A stretch of 64,000 bases of DNA from Neotamlana sargassicola (GTDB lineage Bacteria; Bacteroidota; Bacteroidia; Flavobacteriales; Flavobacteriaceae), in contig NZ_JAJAPX010000001.1 in assembly GCF_020523965.1 (NCBI RefSeq), positions 930,001 to 994,000 of the forward strand, read 5' to 3'. Every line of letters begins with the position of its first letter. Positions within the stretch are counted from its first letter, which is position 1. Shown piece by piece: positions 24,498 through 33,565 of this stretch. The notes below the pieces were generated by a model. That model ran no database searches. It saw only the letters and a list, made by a program, of their open reading frames with translations, and was not told the DNA's origin. Made by a program: the position numbers and the translations under genes.

Positions 24498-24965
24498 ATG
24501 AAACGAATACTTTTATTATTTACACTTATTGGATTAATGTCTTGCGGATCATCAAAAGTCGTGCGGCAATCAAATAAGGTAATCAAAGGAAGTTGGTCGT
24601 TAAATTCAATTACCTACAGCCAACCGGGAACTTACAATGTTACTTTATTAAACGATGTTTCAAAATATTGCTTCGAAGGCAGTACATGGCAATTTGTGCC
24701 AAATAACAATACAGGAATTTATAGTATAAATAATACCGATTGTTCTGCAGGAGAACGCCATTTTGTATTTACAATTCAAGAAATTGATGAAACCACAGGA
24801 CTTTACGACTTTTTGTTAAAGCCAACCACCGAGAAGTACAAATCGGAAACTAATGTAGGTTTCAGATTTAGTTTAACAAATCTATCTGAAACTACAATGC
24901 AGTGGCAGCAAACTTTAAATGTAGATGGACAACCATTTACAATAACCATGAATTTTTCAAAATAA
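24498..24965 (+). CDS. Lipocalin-like lipoprotein
   Basis: A 155-residue lipoprotein: signal with lipobox LMSC (Cys16), then a small beta-rich domain reading IKGSWSLNSITY near the start and FTIQEIDETTGLYDFLLKP in the middle, the style of lipocalin-like proteins of Bacteroidota. It precedes an OmpA-type lipoprotein by 24 bp and may be co-transcribed with it. Function unknown; binding of a small hydrophobic ligand would be a guess. Confidence 0.75.
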   Translation: MKRILLLFTLIGLMSCGSSKVVRQSNKVIKGSWSLNSITYSQPGTYNVTLLNDVSKYCFEGSTWQFVPNNNTGIYSINNTDCSAGERHFVFTIQEIDETTGLYDFLLKPTTEKYKSETNVGFRFSLTNLSETTMQWQQTLNVDGQPFTITMNFSK

Positions 24966-24989
24966 CAAGCTATCAAAAAAACAATAAAT

Positions 24990-25694
24990 ATGAAAAGAAT
25001 AATAAATATAACCGGAATAACAATACTTGCAATAGTAACAGTAATAGCGTTTACCAACTGTAAATCTGTACAAAATGCTAATAATAAGCAAAAAGGAGCT
25101 GTAATAGGTGCTACTAGTGGTGCTGTAATTGGGGCTATTTTAGGAAATAACCTTGGTAAGGGTGGCAACGGTGAACTAGGGGCTGTTATTGGTGGCGTTG
25201 TTGGTGGTGGTGCCGGTGTGCTTATTGGTAACAAAATGGATAAGCAAGCCCAACAAATAGAAGAAGAAGTTCCAGGAGCTGAAGTAGAACGTGTAGACGA
25301 TGGTATTGTAGTAACCTTCGATGAAAATAGCGGTGTTTACTTTGCAACGAATAAATACAATATTAATGCAGCCTCAGAGGATAACTTAAACAAGTTAATA
25401 GGTGTTTTTAAAGAATATCCAGACACTAATATTTTGGTGGTTGGGCATACCGATAGCCAAGGAGCAGAAGAATATAACATGACATTATCGAAAAACAGGG
25501 CGTATGCCGTTACAAATTATTTGTCGGGTCATGGCATTAGTAATGGTAGATTAACAACCAATTGGTTTGGTGAAACTCAGCCTATGTACGATAATGCTAC
25601 TGCCGATGGTAGAGCAAAAAATCGTCGTGTAAACATAGCTATTCTTCCAAACGAAAAAATGATTGAAGATGCTAAACAACAAGCAGGAAGTTAA
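24990..25694 (+). CDS. OmpA-family lipoprotein with glycine zipper
   Basis: A 234-residue envelope protein. The N-terminal hydrophobic signal ends in FTNC (Cys24, probable lipobox). A glycine-zipper region follows (about 36-85, GAVIGATSGAVIGAILG repeated). The C-terminal OmpA peptidoglycan-binding domain (about 110-225) has ILVVGHTDSQGAEEYNMTLSKNRA and the closing arginine motif GRAKNRRVNI. It probably tethers the outer membrane to the cell wall, like YiaD. A terminator hairpin follows directly. Confidence 0.92.
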   Translation: MKRIINITGITILAIVTVIAFTNCKSVQNANNKQKGAVIGATSGAVIGAILGNNLGKGGNGELGAVIGGVVGGGAGVLIGNKMDKQAQQIEEEVPGAEVERVDDGIVVTFDENSGVYFATNKYNINAASEDNLNKLIGVFKEYPDTNILVVGHTDSQGAEEYNMTLSKNRAYAVTNYLSGHGISNGRLTTNWFGETQPMYDNATADGRAKNRRVNIAILPNEKMIEDAKQQAGS

Positions 25695-25729
25695 TTTATT
25701 TATAAGGGATTACTATTTAATTTAACTTT

Positions 25730-25758
25730 AAAAAGCCACACAATTCGTGTGGCTTTTT
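25730..25758 (+). terminator. Terminator of the OmpA-family gene
   Basis: AAAAAGCCACAC - AATTC - GTGTGGCTTTTT. Confidence 0.88.
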
Positions 25759-25851
25759 AAGTTTTACTTATTTACAATGTTTTTCTAATAGAAATTATTT
25801 ATGGCTATTAAATTTTAACAATGTATTTTATTTAGATTAATTAAAAACAAG

Positions 25852-25859
25852 TATTTTTG
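25852..25859 (+). promoter_or_regulatory. -7 box of the small Cys-rich gene
   Basis: TATTTTTG, 24 bp before the ATG at 25884. It overlaps an upstream TTG at 25857, which therefore cannot be the start. Confidence 0.6.
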
Positions 25860-25883
25860 CTAAAATTATTTCTCTGTAAAACT

Positions 25884-26060
25884 ATGGGAAAGAAGAAGAA
25901 AGAAAAAAAACAGCAAAAAAAAGCGCTTAAAACTTTACATGAAGCAGGCATAATTAATGCCAAAAAAGTAAAGAGCAAATGTTGTGAAAAATATAAAAAA
26001 GGCGAAAAAAAACGCTGTGGTAAATGCCCATGTTTCGATTTGCTTAAAAAGGTCGCTTAA
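25884..26060 (+). CDS. Small basic Cys-rich protein, uncharacterised
   Basis: A 58-residue cytoplasmic protein. The N-terminal half is extremely lysine-rich (MGKKKKEKKQQKKALK). The C-terminal half has five cysteines in CCEKYKKGEKKRCGKCPCFD, a spacing that could hold one zinc ion. No known domain is recognised, though similar short proteins with a CCxKYxKG...RCxxCP pattern seem familiar from Flavobacteriia. The promoter box fixes the start at 25884, not the TTG nine codons upstream. It may bind nucleic acid given its charge; this is inference. Confidence 0.75.
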   Translation: MGKKKKEKKQQKKALKTLHEAGIINAKKVKSKCCEKYKKGEKKRCGKCPCFDLLKKVA

Positions 26061-26124
26061 AAAATTATAGAATATTTCGTTTTCTGCTAACAGTTTTTTA
26101 TTTTCTATTATAAGAAAATGAAAC

Positions 26125-26745
26125 TTAACTATACTTAGATTTAAAATATTGAACCATACCTCTAATAAATAAAAAAGGTAAAATTATAAGTACTGAACCC
26201 AATAAATTTGTTGGTGTAAATGTTTCAGGAAAATTACGAACCACAAACAACATAATAATTACGCCTAAAATAATGGAAGCATGTAGAACTAACATGTTTG
26301 GTGTAAAAACTCCAAAACTTATTTTTAAAGGTTGTTGTGTGCGGTGAAGTATAATACGCTCTACAAGAAGAAATAAAAGATTAATATTAAAAAACCAATT
26401 TCTGAAAAATAATATTTTCATGTTAGTGAAAATAAGTACATCGTTATTCCAGTTAGCCATAAACGCAAAGAAAACTACAATAAAAACAAAATAAACACCC
26501 ATTTGAAATAATGAACTTATAATAGACGTTTTGTTACTTAAAATTACAGCATTTTTGTTTCTTTTATAAAGTAATCTATCAATTATTAATCTAATAAGTT
26601 CATTCCACCAAAAAAAGAAAATAACATAAAACACAGTGGTTTGTCCGTTTCCAATAGATAAAGTAGTAAGTAGCATAAACACTAAAAAATCCCATTGTGC
26701 ATAATGTTTTAACGGCTTATCTATAAGAGAAAAAAAACTATTCAT
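26125..26745 (-). CDS. Uncharacterised multi-pass membrane protein
   Basis: A 206-residue protein with about five or six hydrophobic helices (around 19-48, 70-92, 102-122, 145-166, 177-196) and Trp-rich segments such as VIFFFWWNELIRLIIDRLLYKRN. It resembles DUF6498-type membrane proteins, but I am not sure. It closes a minus-strand cluster of four envelope-associated genes (26125-31254), 58 bp after its neighbour. No function can be given. Confidence 0.72.
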   Translation of the reverse strand: MNSFFSLIDKPLKHYAQWDFLVFMLLTTLSIGNGQTTVFYVIFFFWWNELIRLIIDRLLYKRNKNAVILSNKTSIISSLFQMGVYFVFIVVFFAFMANWNNDVLIFTNMKILFFRNWFFNINLLFLLVERIILHRTQQPLKISFGVFTPNMLVLHASIILGVIIMLFVVRNFPETFTPTNLLGSVLIILPFLFIRGMVQYFKSKYS

Positions 26746-26803
26746 AAGGTTAATATTTTCTGTTGGTAAAATTTAAAATGTTGTTTTTTGTACTGTGTTC
26801 AAC

Positions 26804-27805
26804 CTATATATGTTCATCAAAACTTACGTCATACATAATATTTATAATAGATGCTTTATGTAAATTTATATATTGAGAGGCTTGTATTTTATTATAAACA
26901 AGTGCAGTAACATTAATAATGCCGTTGTTAGTTTTAATTTTAAAACCAGTAGAATGTTTGTTTGAGGTTGTTTTTAATTTATCTATTACCTGCACTTTAC
27001 TAATTGTTTTTAAACATCCATTCCGTTTAAATTTAGCATATTGATTTAGCTGAATGAGTGCCGTAATGGCATAATATATAAACGCAATTATTAATGGAAT
27101 TAGAAACAAAATAAAACCCGTCCAAAGCACAAAAAGTAACATGGCACTTAGTAGAAAATAGATTGTTTTTTTTCTAATTTTTTTGAAAACTAATTTTTTT
27201 ACTAATTCAATTTCTTGTTGGCGCATAGGTTTGGTAATACTTTTACTTTTAAAAGGAATAACATGCAATGAGTTGGTAATGTTATTAGCCGAATTTAGAT
27301 GTTTTTCTAAAATAGTAAACGCTAAAACCGTTTTGCTTTTAGGGCTAGATTCTAAATATACTTTATCATTTACGCTTACTTTTGCATATTCTGAATATGG
27401 TACACTATGTTCGTTGTTATCAATACTTATATAATAATATGTTCTGCTAGACTTGTGTCTTGTTTTTGTTCCAAATCCTGTATTATAACTTCTTGATTTA
27501 GTAGTGTGTTTATCTATACGTTTGTCGGTAATATTACCTGTGTAACAGTGTTTAACACCTCGTTTTAAATCGATGTAGGTATTCCAAAATATATAAGAAA
27601 AAATACCAGCAAAGAATAACATGAATATAGAAAACATTACAATAGGAATTGTGCTAAAGTTATCTGGTTTTATAACAAAGGCATATATAAAATAAAATAT
27701 AGCACTTGCTACAAGTAAAAATAAAATAGCAAATAGGTATTGCTTTTTAAGTTTGTTTCTGTCTTGAGAGGATAGTGGCTTTATTTCAAAATTGCTAGTT
27801 GTCAT
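26804..27805 (-). CDS. Uncharacterised membrane protein with two SH3-like loops
   Basis: A 333-residue protein built as two similar halves. Each has a pair of membrane helices (about 24-45 and 52-77; then about 212-255) followed by a soluble stretch of small beta strands. The first soluble part is rich in Tyr, Ser and Arg (HTTKSRSYNTGFGTKTRHKSSRTYYYISID). The layout is like DUF3592-type proteins. It sits 10 bp after the preceding gene. Function unknown. Confidence 0.72.
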   Translation of the reverse strand: MTTSNFEIKPLSSQDRNKLKKQYLFAILFLLVASAIFYFIYAFVIKPDNFSTIPIVMFSIFMLFFAGIFSYIFWNTYIDLKRGVKHCYTGNITDKRIDKHTTKSRSYNTGFGTKTRHKSSRTYYYISIDNNEHSVPYSEYAKVSVNDKVYLESSPKSKTVLAFTILEKHLNSANNITNSLHVIPFKSKSITKPMRQQEIELVKKLVFKKIRKKTIYFLLSAMLLFVLWTGFILFLIPLIIAFIYYAITALIQLNQYAKFKRNGCLKTISKVQVIDKLKTTSNKHSTGFKIKTNNGIINVTALVYNKIQASQYINLHKASIINIMYDVSFDEHI

Positions 27806-27815
27806 TTAATAAATG

Positions 27816-28832
27816 TTAAGGAATATTTATAAACGTAATATCTTCTTTAAATTCAGAAAATGCTTTACTATCAAAAGCTGTACTACCTACAACATTATTG
27901 TTTTTAAAGGTTGTTTTGTAAAAACTAATACTTGTAATGGTTTTTGTTTTTATGTTTACTAGTGCTTCGGCATATTTTATATTATTACCCGAAGCATCTT
28001 TTTTATACTTGTGAATTTTTATTTCAAAAGGGATTACTTTGTCTAAATTTTTATTGTAAAACTGCCAAGTTTGGTTACAATGCTTTTGTAGATTGAACGG
28101 AAGATTATCTTTAGGCGCTTCTTTGTTAAATCGTTGAATGCCTCTATCTAGTTTGCTTTTAATACGCTCGTCGTCTATAAGTTCAAAACCAATGTATACG
28201 TTTTCATTATAGATATGTGCTTTATAATGGTTTTTTGGCGCTGTGCAAGAGAAAATTTCTTTATTTTCTAAATAAAAGTGTTTGGAAATAACATTTGTTT
28301 TGTCAGTTCCTTTCTTAGAGTATACTTTTTTAAATAAATGCCCTTTTTGGCTATAGTGATATGTAGTTATACTCTCATTGGTGCTACTGCTAACTTTGTG
28401 AAGTAAATTATTTTTATACTCAAATTTCAAAGTATTAGTATTTCCGTTATTTAAACGAATTTGTTCATTGATTAGATAACCATTGTCATCATAGGTGTAG
28501 TAATACTTTTTATTTAGGGTAGAATTAGTATTCTTACAAGTTCTTTTGTGTAATTTTCCCTTCTTATAAATGTTTTTTTCTTTTTCCCACAACTTGTTTT
28601 GCTTATTTCGGTTTTCATAGCTTTCAATATTACCTTCATTGTTAAAGCTGTAGCTACTAATTTCTAACGCCACTGCACTGTCATTATCAATATTGTAGTT
28701 TGTAATTTCAACTTGTTTGGTGTTAGGGTCAAATCCGTAATCTTTTGCATTTATATTTGTTACAGATTGTGCAATTGTATTTAAACTAAGTAGTAATAGG
28801 CTAGTTAAAAATATTTTAATTTTTAGGCACAT
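27816..28832 (-). CDS. Secreted protein with YD/RHS-like repeats
   Basis: A 338-residue exported protein with a signal peptide (1-22, ending TIAQ). The first half has tyrosine-rich hairpin repeats of the kind KKYYYTYDDNGYLINEQIRLNNGNTNTLKFEYKNN, recalling YD/RHS-type repeats. The second half looks like a separate mixed alpha/beta domain. Its start overlaps the end of the MORN-repeat gene by 17 bp, so the two are translationally coupled and share the repeat type at their N-termini. Function unknown. Confidence 0.75.
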   Translation of the reverse strand: MCLKIKIFLTSLLLLSLNTIAQSVTNINAKDYGFDPNTKQVEITNYNIDNDSAVALEISSYSFNNEGNIESYENRNKQNKLWEKEKNIYKKGKLHKRTCKNTNSTLNKKYYYTYDDNGYLINEQIRLNNGNTNTLKFEYKNNLLHKVSSSTNESITTYHYSQKGHLFKKVYSKKGTDKTNVISKHFYLENKEIFSCTAPKNHYKAHIYNENVYIGFELIDDERIKSKLDRGIQRFNKEAPKDNLPFNLQKHCNQTWQFYNKNLDKVIPFEIKIHKYKKDASGNNIKYAEALVNIKTKTITSISFYKTTFKNNNVVGSTAFDSKAFSEFKEDITFINIP

Positions 28833-31254
28833 ATTGTTCTTTTAATTTATATTGACTAGAAAACCGCTTAGATTCTTCTCGCATGAAAGTTCGTTCTTCA
28901 TTACTAAATTCGGTTAAAATTTTGCTTGTATTGGCATTTGCATAAGGGTTTGGTAAGTATAATAAGTATCTATGAGCGACTACTTTATCTAATTGAAATA
29001 GGTGTTTAATAAATAATGCATGTAGTTTATTTAACTTATCAATGCTCATTGTTTGTGTGAAATTATTATGTTGTTTAACTACAATTTTCTTAAACTCAGA
29101 ATTACTTTTGTAGTATAGGCTTATTAATGAATTTGCTGCGGTTATCATTGCTTTTTCTGCTTGTTTTGAGGCAGAACTGTTATTTTTTGTAGTGGCTGTG
29201 GATGTATGGCTCTTGGCATAATCTACAACCAATTTCCCGCTTTTAAACTCACCATAGCTTTTAGTGTTTGTTTTTTTATCTAGTTTTACACCAAGTCCTG
29301 TAATAAATCCATTGTGTGCAAAAGCACCTTTATACAGATAGGTATCTGTAAAAAATTGGCCGGTATAATTAATTTTACCCAAATCGTCCCAATCACCCAT
29401 ATAACTATTGCCGTTAGTCCACATATAAGTACCAGCTTTGTATGGCTTACCGTTTTTAAATAATCCCTCATAAACATCACCTTGATCGTAGGTGATAGAC
29501 CCATAGCCATTGGTACAATTACCGAGACAATTTCCACTAGACTTGCCGTTAGAAAAGTCGGTTAAAAGATTGGTTATCAATTTCCCTTCGTTATAGATAC
29601 CAGCTTCAACTGTTTCTCCATTTTTTACAAAATATCCGTAACCGTGTTGCTTTGTATCTTTCCAATGGCCATAATACAGTAAGTTTTTCTGTTTCCAGTG
29701 ATAAATGCCATAACCATCGAGTTGACCGTCAAGGTAATTACCATTATAAGTGTCGCCATTAGCGTAAATAAACTCTCCGTAACCGTCAAGTTTCCCATTC
29801 TTAAAAAAACCTTCTACTTTAGCACCGCTTTCATAAGTATATGTTCCGTAGCCGTCTGCACAATTTCCTGTAATACAAGAAGCGGTTGATGATTTGTTTT
29901 GTGATGTAGTTGAATTTGTATTTGATGTGCTTGAAACTTTATCAACTGTAGCATTAAAATAACGGCCTTTACTAAATTGTTGTGGCTTAGAATTGCTATA
30001 GTTGCTTAAAACATAAGTAGGTTTCCCGTTTGTAGTAAGCACAAAATCTACTGAGCCATCAATATAACCTGCTACTCCATAACCTTTAATTTCTTCTCCT
30101 TTAACATAAAGATTTACTCCTTTTTTTGTTGTGTTTGGTATGTACCACACTTCGCTATCTTTTGTATTCATAGAAATAGCATGATAGGCTTTAGTTTCGT
30201 TAGTACCTTTTCCCAAAGCGTTTGGAACAAAATAAACATCGCCACTTTTTGTGTCTCTGACTATGATGTTTTTATATTTAGCTTCGTACTTCCATTCTCT
30301 ATTTGCAAACATTGTTGACGTTCCTTGCTCTATTAGCAATACAGTTTTACCATCACTAATAAGTATGTTTTCTCCCTCTATTAAAGGCTTAAACGGAATG
30401 TTTTGGTTAAGAGCAATTGACTCGTTAAAAGCATTTTTTGCTACGTAATATTTAGAAGTAAGCGGATTATAGAATATATAATCGTTATTGAATTTATTCC
30501 ACAAATTTGTAAAGTCTAATTTACCATTAATATACAAATGAGGTATAGCTACTCCACCTTTTAAATTTAAATCTCCAGTGGTTTTTTTAAGTACTGCATT
30601 TTTATTAAACTCTTTATATTCACTATGGTAAATAATGCTAGATAAATCTTGATTTATTAAATTTCCTGCTGCACCTGTTTCCATGCTTTCAATCAAGTTG
30701 CCTTTTTCATCGTACTTATATTTAAAGAAAGTTTTTTTACGCTCTTTGCCTTTCTTTCTTGCTGTTAATACACCTTTGTTATAGTATTCTATTTGGGTAG
30801 TTGGTGCTTTATCTTTTGCTTTATGTGTCATAGTTACTATAATAATATCGCCTTGTTTTGTATAGCTGTATTCCACAATTTCCCAATTATAGTTTGCTTT
30901 TATTATTCTGTTTTGGTTGTCATATTTATAAATTATTCCATCATCATATATTAGATTACCAGAAGCATCGTATTTATATTCTTTTATAGTTCCGTTAGGG
31001 TAGGTTATAGAAATAGGTCTATTCAACTGGTCGTAAGAAATATGCTTTCTTTTTTCTAAATCAAGCCTTTTTCCATTAGTGTCATAAAATGTCAAATTAT
31101 GTTGAAAAACATCGCCTTTAAGCTGTGTTTTCTCTAAATTAACTCCTAATGGTAAAGGGTTTTTAGGTGCATTTACAAAATCTACTTTTTGCGAATAAGC
31201 ATTAAATGCTAAGAGTAGTGTAATTAAGAAACTTAAATCTTTCAGAGTTTTCAT
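28816..31254 (-). CDS. Large secreted MORN-repeat protein
   Basis: An 812-residue exported protein with a signal peptide (1-21, ending AYSQ). Region about 60-200 has YD/RHS-like repeats (IKEYKYDASGNLIYDDGIIYKYDNQN). Region about 290-435 has unclassified beta repeats. Region about 455-680 has MORN motifs of the type DGYGxYxxxxGxxYxGxxxxGxxxG, with a paired GNCADGYG / GNCTNGYG insertion containing cysteine. The C-terminal 130 residues are helical. MORN repeats usually bind membranes or other proteins. It is the first gene of the four-gene minus-strand cluster and diverges from tex. Confidence 0.85.
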   Translation of the reverse strand: MKTLKDLSFLITLLLAFNAYSQKVDFVNAPKNPLPLGVNLEKTQLKGDVFQHNLTFYDTNGKRLDLEKRKHISYDQLNRPISITYPNGTIKEYKYDASGNLIYDDGIIYKYDNQNRIIKANYNWEIVEYSYTKQGDIIIVTMTHKAKDKAPTTQIEYYNKGVLTARKKGKERKKTFFKYKYDEKGNLIESMETGAAGNLINQDLSSIIYHSEYKEFNKNAVLKKTTGDLNLKGGVAIPHLYINGKLDFTNLWNKFNNDYIFYNPLTSKYYVAKNAFNESIALNQNIPFKPLIEGENILISDGKTVLLIEQGTSTMFANREWKYEAKYKNIIVRDTKSGDVYFVPNALGKGTNETKAYHAISMNTKDSEVWYIPNTTKKGVNLYVKGEEIKGYGVAGYIDGSVDFVLTTNGKPTYVLSNYSNSKPQQFSKGRYFNATVDKVSSTSNTNSTTSQNKSSTASCITGNCADGYGTYTYESGAKVEGFFKNGKLDGYGEFIYANGDTYNGNYLDGQLDGYGIYHWKQKNLLYYGHWKDTKQHGYGYFVKNGETVEAGIYNEGKLITNLLTDFSNGKSSGNCLGNCTNGYGSITYDQGDVYEGLFKNGKPYKAGTYMWTNGNSYMGDWDDLGKINYTGQFFTDTYLYKGAFAHNGFITGLGVKLDKKTNTKSYGEFKSGKLVVDYAKSHTSTATTKNNSSASKQAEKAMITAANSLISLYYKSNSEFKKIVVKQHNNFTQTMSIDKLNKLHALFIKHLFQLDKVVAHRYLLYLPNPYANANTSKILTEFSNEERTFMREESKRFSSQYKLKEQYVPKN

Positions 31255-31309
31255 AAAAAATACGTGTTGTTGAGGGAAACAAAACTACTTTTTAATGAAA
31301 TAGGAAGTA

Positions 31310-31327
31310 ATACGATGAATGTCGTAT
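31310..31327. promoter_or_regulatory. Dyad ATACG-N8-CGTAT
   Basis: An 18-bp inverted repeat between the divergent MORN-protein and tex genes. The same half-sites with the same 8-bp spacer recur at 62335-62352 upstream of the TPR histidine kinase. A regulator site is possible. Confidence 0.35.
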
Positions 31328-31347
31328 ATTTTAATAAAGTAACTTTC

Positions 31348-31355
31348 TATATTTG
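31348..31355 (+). promoter_or_regulatory. -7 box of tex
   Basis: TATATTTG (TAnnTTTG), 27 bp before the ATG at 31383. Confidence 0.55.
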
Positions 31356-31382
31356 CTTTTTTACAGAATAAGAACACCTTTT

Positions 31383-33506
31383 ATGTTAATAACCGATTAT
31401 ATTTTCTCGCATACCCAACTGCCCAAAACCGCAATACAAAACACCATTAATTTACTTAATGATGCATGTACCGTACCGTTTATTTCCCGTTACCGGAAGG
31501 AAGCCACAGGAAATTTAGATGAGGTACAAATTGGTGAGATTGTAAAATATAAAGAACAATTTGAAGCTCTAGAAAAACGAAAAGCAGCCATTTTAAAAGC
31601 TTTAGAAGAGCAAGGTGTTTTAACTTCAGAATTAGAACATAAAATAACATCAACAACAGATTTAACGACGCTTGAAGATTTATACTTGCCTTACAAAAAA
31701 AGCCGAAAAACAAAAGCAGAAAAAGCGCGCCAGTTAGGTTTGGAACCGTTGGCCAAAATAATAATGGGCCAGAATGCCAGAGATGTCGAGTCGGTGGCAT
31801 TTCGTTATGTAAAAGGAGACGTTAATTCGGTTGAAGATGCTTTGGAAGGTGCGCGCCACATAATTGCCGAATGGATAAATGAGCGCAGCGATATTCGTAA
31901 TAACATCCGATATCAATTAGAACGTTTTGCTATTATTTCAACAAAGGTTGTAAAAACAAAAGAAAACGAAGAAGATGCCCAAAAATTTAAAGATTATTTT
32001 AATTGGGAAGAATCGCTAAGCAGAATTCCGTCGCACCGTTTACTCGCCATTCTTAGAGCAGAAAAGGAAGGTTTTATTCGTGTAAAAATTGAAATTGATG
32101 ACGACAGAGCGTTAAATAAAATTGAACAACGCATTATAAAATCGAATAACGACTGCGCCGAACAAATAGAAATAGCCATAAAAGATGCTTACAAACGTTT
32201 GTTGTTACCATCGTTAAGTAACGAAGCGTTGCAACAAGCTAAACAAAAAGCCGACGAAGCTGCTATAACCGTGTTTGCTAAAAACTTAAAGCAATTATTA
32301 TTAGGTTCGCCGTTAGGAGAAAAGCGTGTTTTAGCAATCGACCCAGGATTTCGTACAGGTTGTAAAATTGTGTGTTTAGATGCGCAAGGGCAATTAAAAC
32401 ACAACGAAACCATTTATCCGCATCCGCCAAAAAATGATAGCACAGGTGCTATTAAAAAAATTAGCACGTTAGCCGAAGCTTATAAAATTGAAGCTATAGC
32501 TATTGGAAACGGAACAGCCTCACGCGAAACCGAAGCTTTAGTGCGTAAAATTAGGTTTAAAAACGAAATGCAAGTATTTGTGGTTAGCGAAGCAGGAGCA
32601 AGTATTTATTCGGCATCAAAAATTGCGCGCGACGAATTCCCGAATTACGATGTTACCGTGCGCGGAAGCGTTTCTATTGGGCGCCGCTTACAAGACCCGT
32701 TGGCAGAATTGGTTAAAATTGATGCTAAAAGTATTGGTGTTGGGCAATATCAGCACGATGTAGATCAAACTAAATTAAAAAGCGAGCTTGATACCGTTGT
32801 AGAGCATTGTGTAAATGCTGTTGGCGTAAATTTAAATACAGCTAGTAAAAGTTTGTTAAGTTATGTGTCTGGCATTGGCCCAAAACTTGCCGAAAATATT
32901 GTGAGTTATCGTGATGAAAACGGAGCATTTAAGTCGCGTACAGATTTAAAAAGTGTACCACGCCTTGGCGGAAAGGCTTTCGAGCAAGGTTCGGCCTTTC
33001 TTCGAATTAAAGACGCTAAAAATCCGTTAGACGATTCTGCAGTTCATCCAGAAAGTTATCATATTGTAAAAACTATTGCTAAAAACGAAGGCAAAACAGT
33101 TAGCGAACTTATTGGTAATGCTTCGGTTTTAAAAAATATTAATTTAAAACAGTATGTTTCAGATAAAGTGGGATTGCCAACGCTTCAAGATATTGTAAAA
33201 GAATTAGAAAAACCTGGTTTAGATATTCGTGAGCAGGCTAAGGTTTTTACCTTCAATCAAAACATAAAAACCATAACCGATGTGCAAGAAGGGCAATTAT
33301 TACCAGGAATTGTAAATAATGTTACCAATTTTGGTGCTTTTGTAGATATTGGTATTAAGGAAAGCGGCTTAATTCATATTTCAAATTTATCCGATGGTTT
33401 TGTAAGCGATGTAAACGAGCACGTTAGTTTGCATCAGCAAGTTATTGTTAAGGTTTTAGAAGTAGATCTTCCGCGAAAGCGTATTCAATTAAAATTAGAG
33501 AAATAA
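31383..33506 (+). CDS. tex: Tex-family RNA-binding transcription accessory protein
   Basis: A 707-residue nucleic-acid-binding protein. In order: Tex N-terminal helical domain (1-190), YqgF-type RNase H fold (about 315-440, VLAIDPGFRTGCKIVCLDAQG), two helix-hairpin-helix units (about 480-555, LSYVSGIGPKLAENIVSYRDENG) and a C-terminal S1 domain (about 637-707, GIVNNVTNFGAFVDIGIKESGLIHIS). The frame opens 10 codons earlier at a TTG that overlaps the -7 promoter box, so the ATG at 31383 (MLITDYIF) is the start. It is a single-gene unit with its own terminator. Confidence 0.95.
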   Translation: MLITDYIFSHTQLPKTAIQNTINLLNDACTVPFISRYRKEATGNLDEVQIGEIVKYKEQFEALEKRKAAILKALEEQGVLTSELEHKITSTTDLTTLEDLYLPYKKSRKTKAEKARQLGLEPLAKIIMGQNARDVESVAFRYVKGDVNSVEDALEGARHIIAEWINERSDIRNNIRYQLERFAIISTKVVKTKENEEDAQKFKDYFNWEESLSRIPSHRLLAILRAEKEGFIRVKIEIDDDRALNKIEQRIIKSNNDCAEQIEIAIKDAYKRLLLPSLSNEALQQAKQKADEAAITVFAKNLKQLLLGSPLGEKRVLAIDPGFRTGCKIVCLDAQGQLKHNETIYPHPPKNDSTGAIKKISTLAEAYKIEAIAIGNGTASRETEALVRKIRFKNEMQVFVVSEAGASIYSASKIARDEFPNYDVTVRGSVSIGRRLQDPLAELVKIDAKSIGVGQYQHDVDQTKLKSELDTVVEHCVNAVGVNLNTASKSLLSYVSGIGPKLAENIVSYRDENGAFKSRTDLKSVPRLGGKAFEQGSAFLRIKDAKNPLDDSAVHPESYHIVKTIAKNEGKTVSELIGNASVLKNINLKQYVSDKVGLPTLQDIVKELEKPGLDIREQAKVFTFNQNIKTITDVQEGQLLPGIVNNVTNFGAFVDIGIKESGLIHISNLSDGFVSDVNEHVSLHQQVIVKVLEVDLPRKRIQLKLEK

Positions 33507-33542
33507 AAAAAGCGAGTTCTTACTATTAAGAACTCGCTTTTC
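33507..33542. terminator. Terminator between tex and the TerB-like gene
   Basis: AGCGAGTTCTTA (33511-33522) pairs with TAAGAACTCGCT (33527-33538), flanked by A- and T-runs; works in both directions. Confidence 0.9.
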
Positions 33543-33565
33543 TGTTTCAACAAATAACTTTACAA

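Noticed and set aside
24803-25234. 143-codon Pro/Ala/Ile-rich frame opposite the lipocalin-like and OmpA-type genes
   Set aside because: Its composition mirrors the glycine-zipper coding strand; it spans two real genes and has no independent support.
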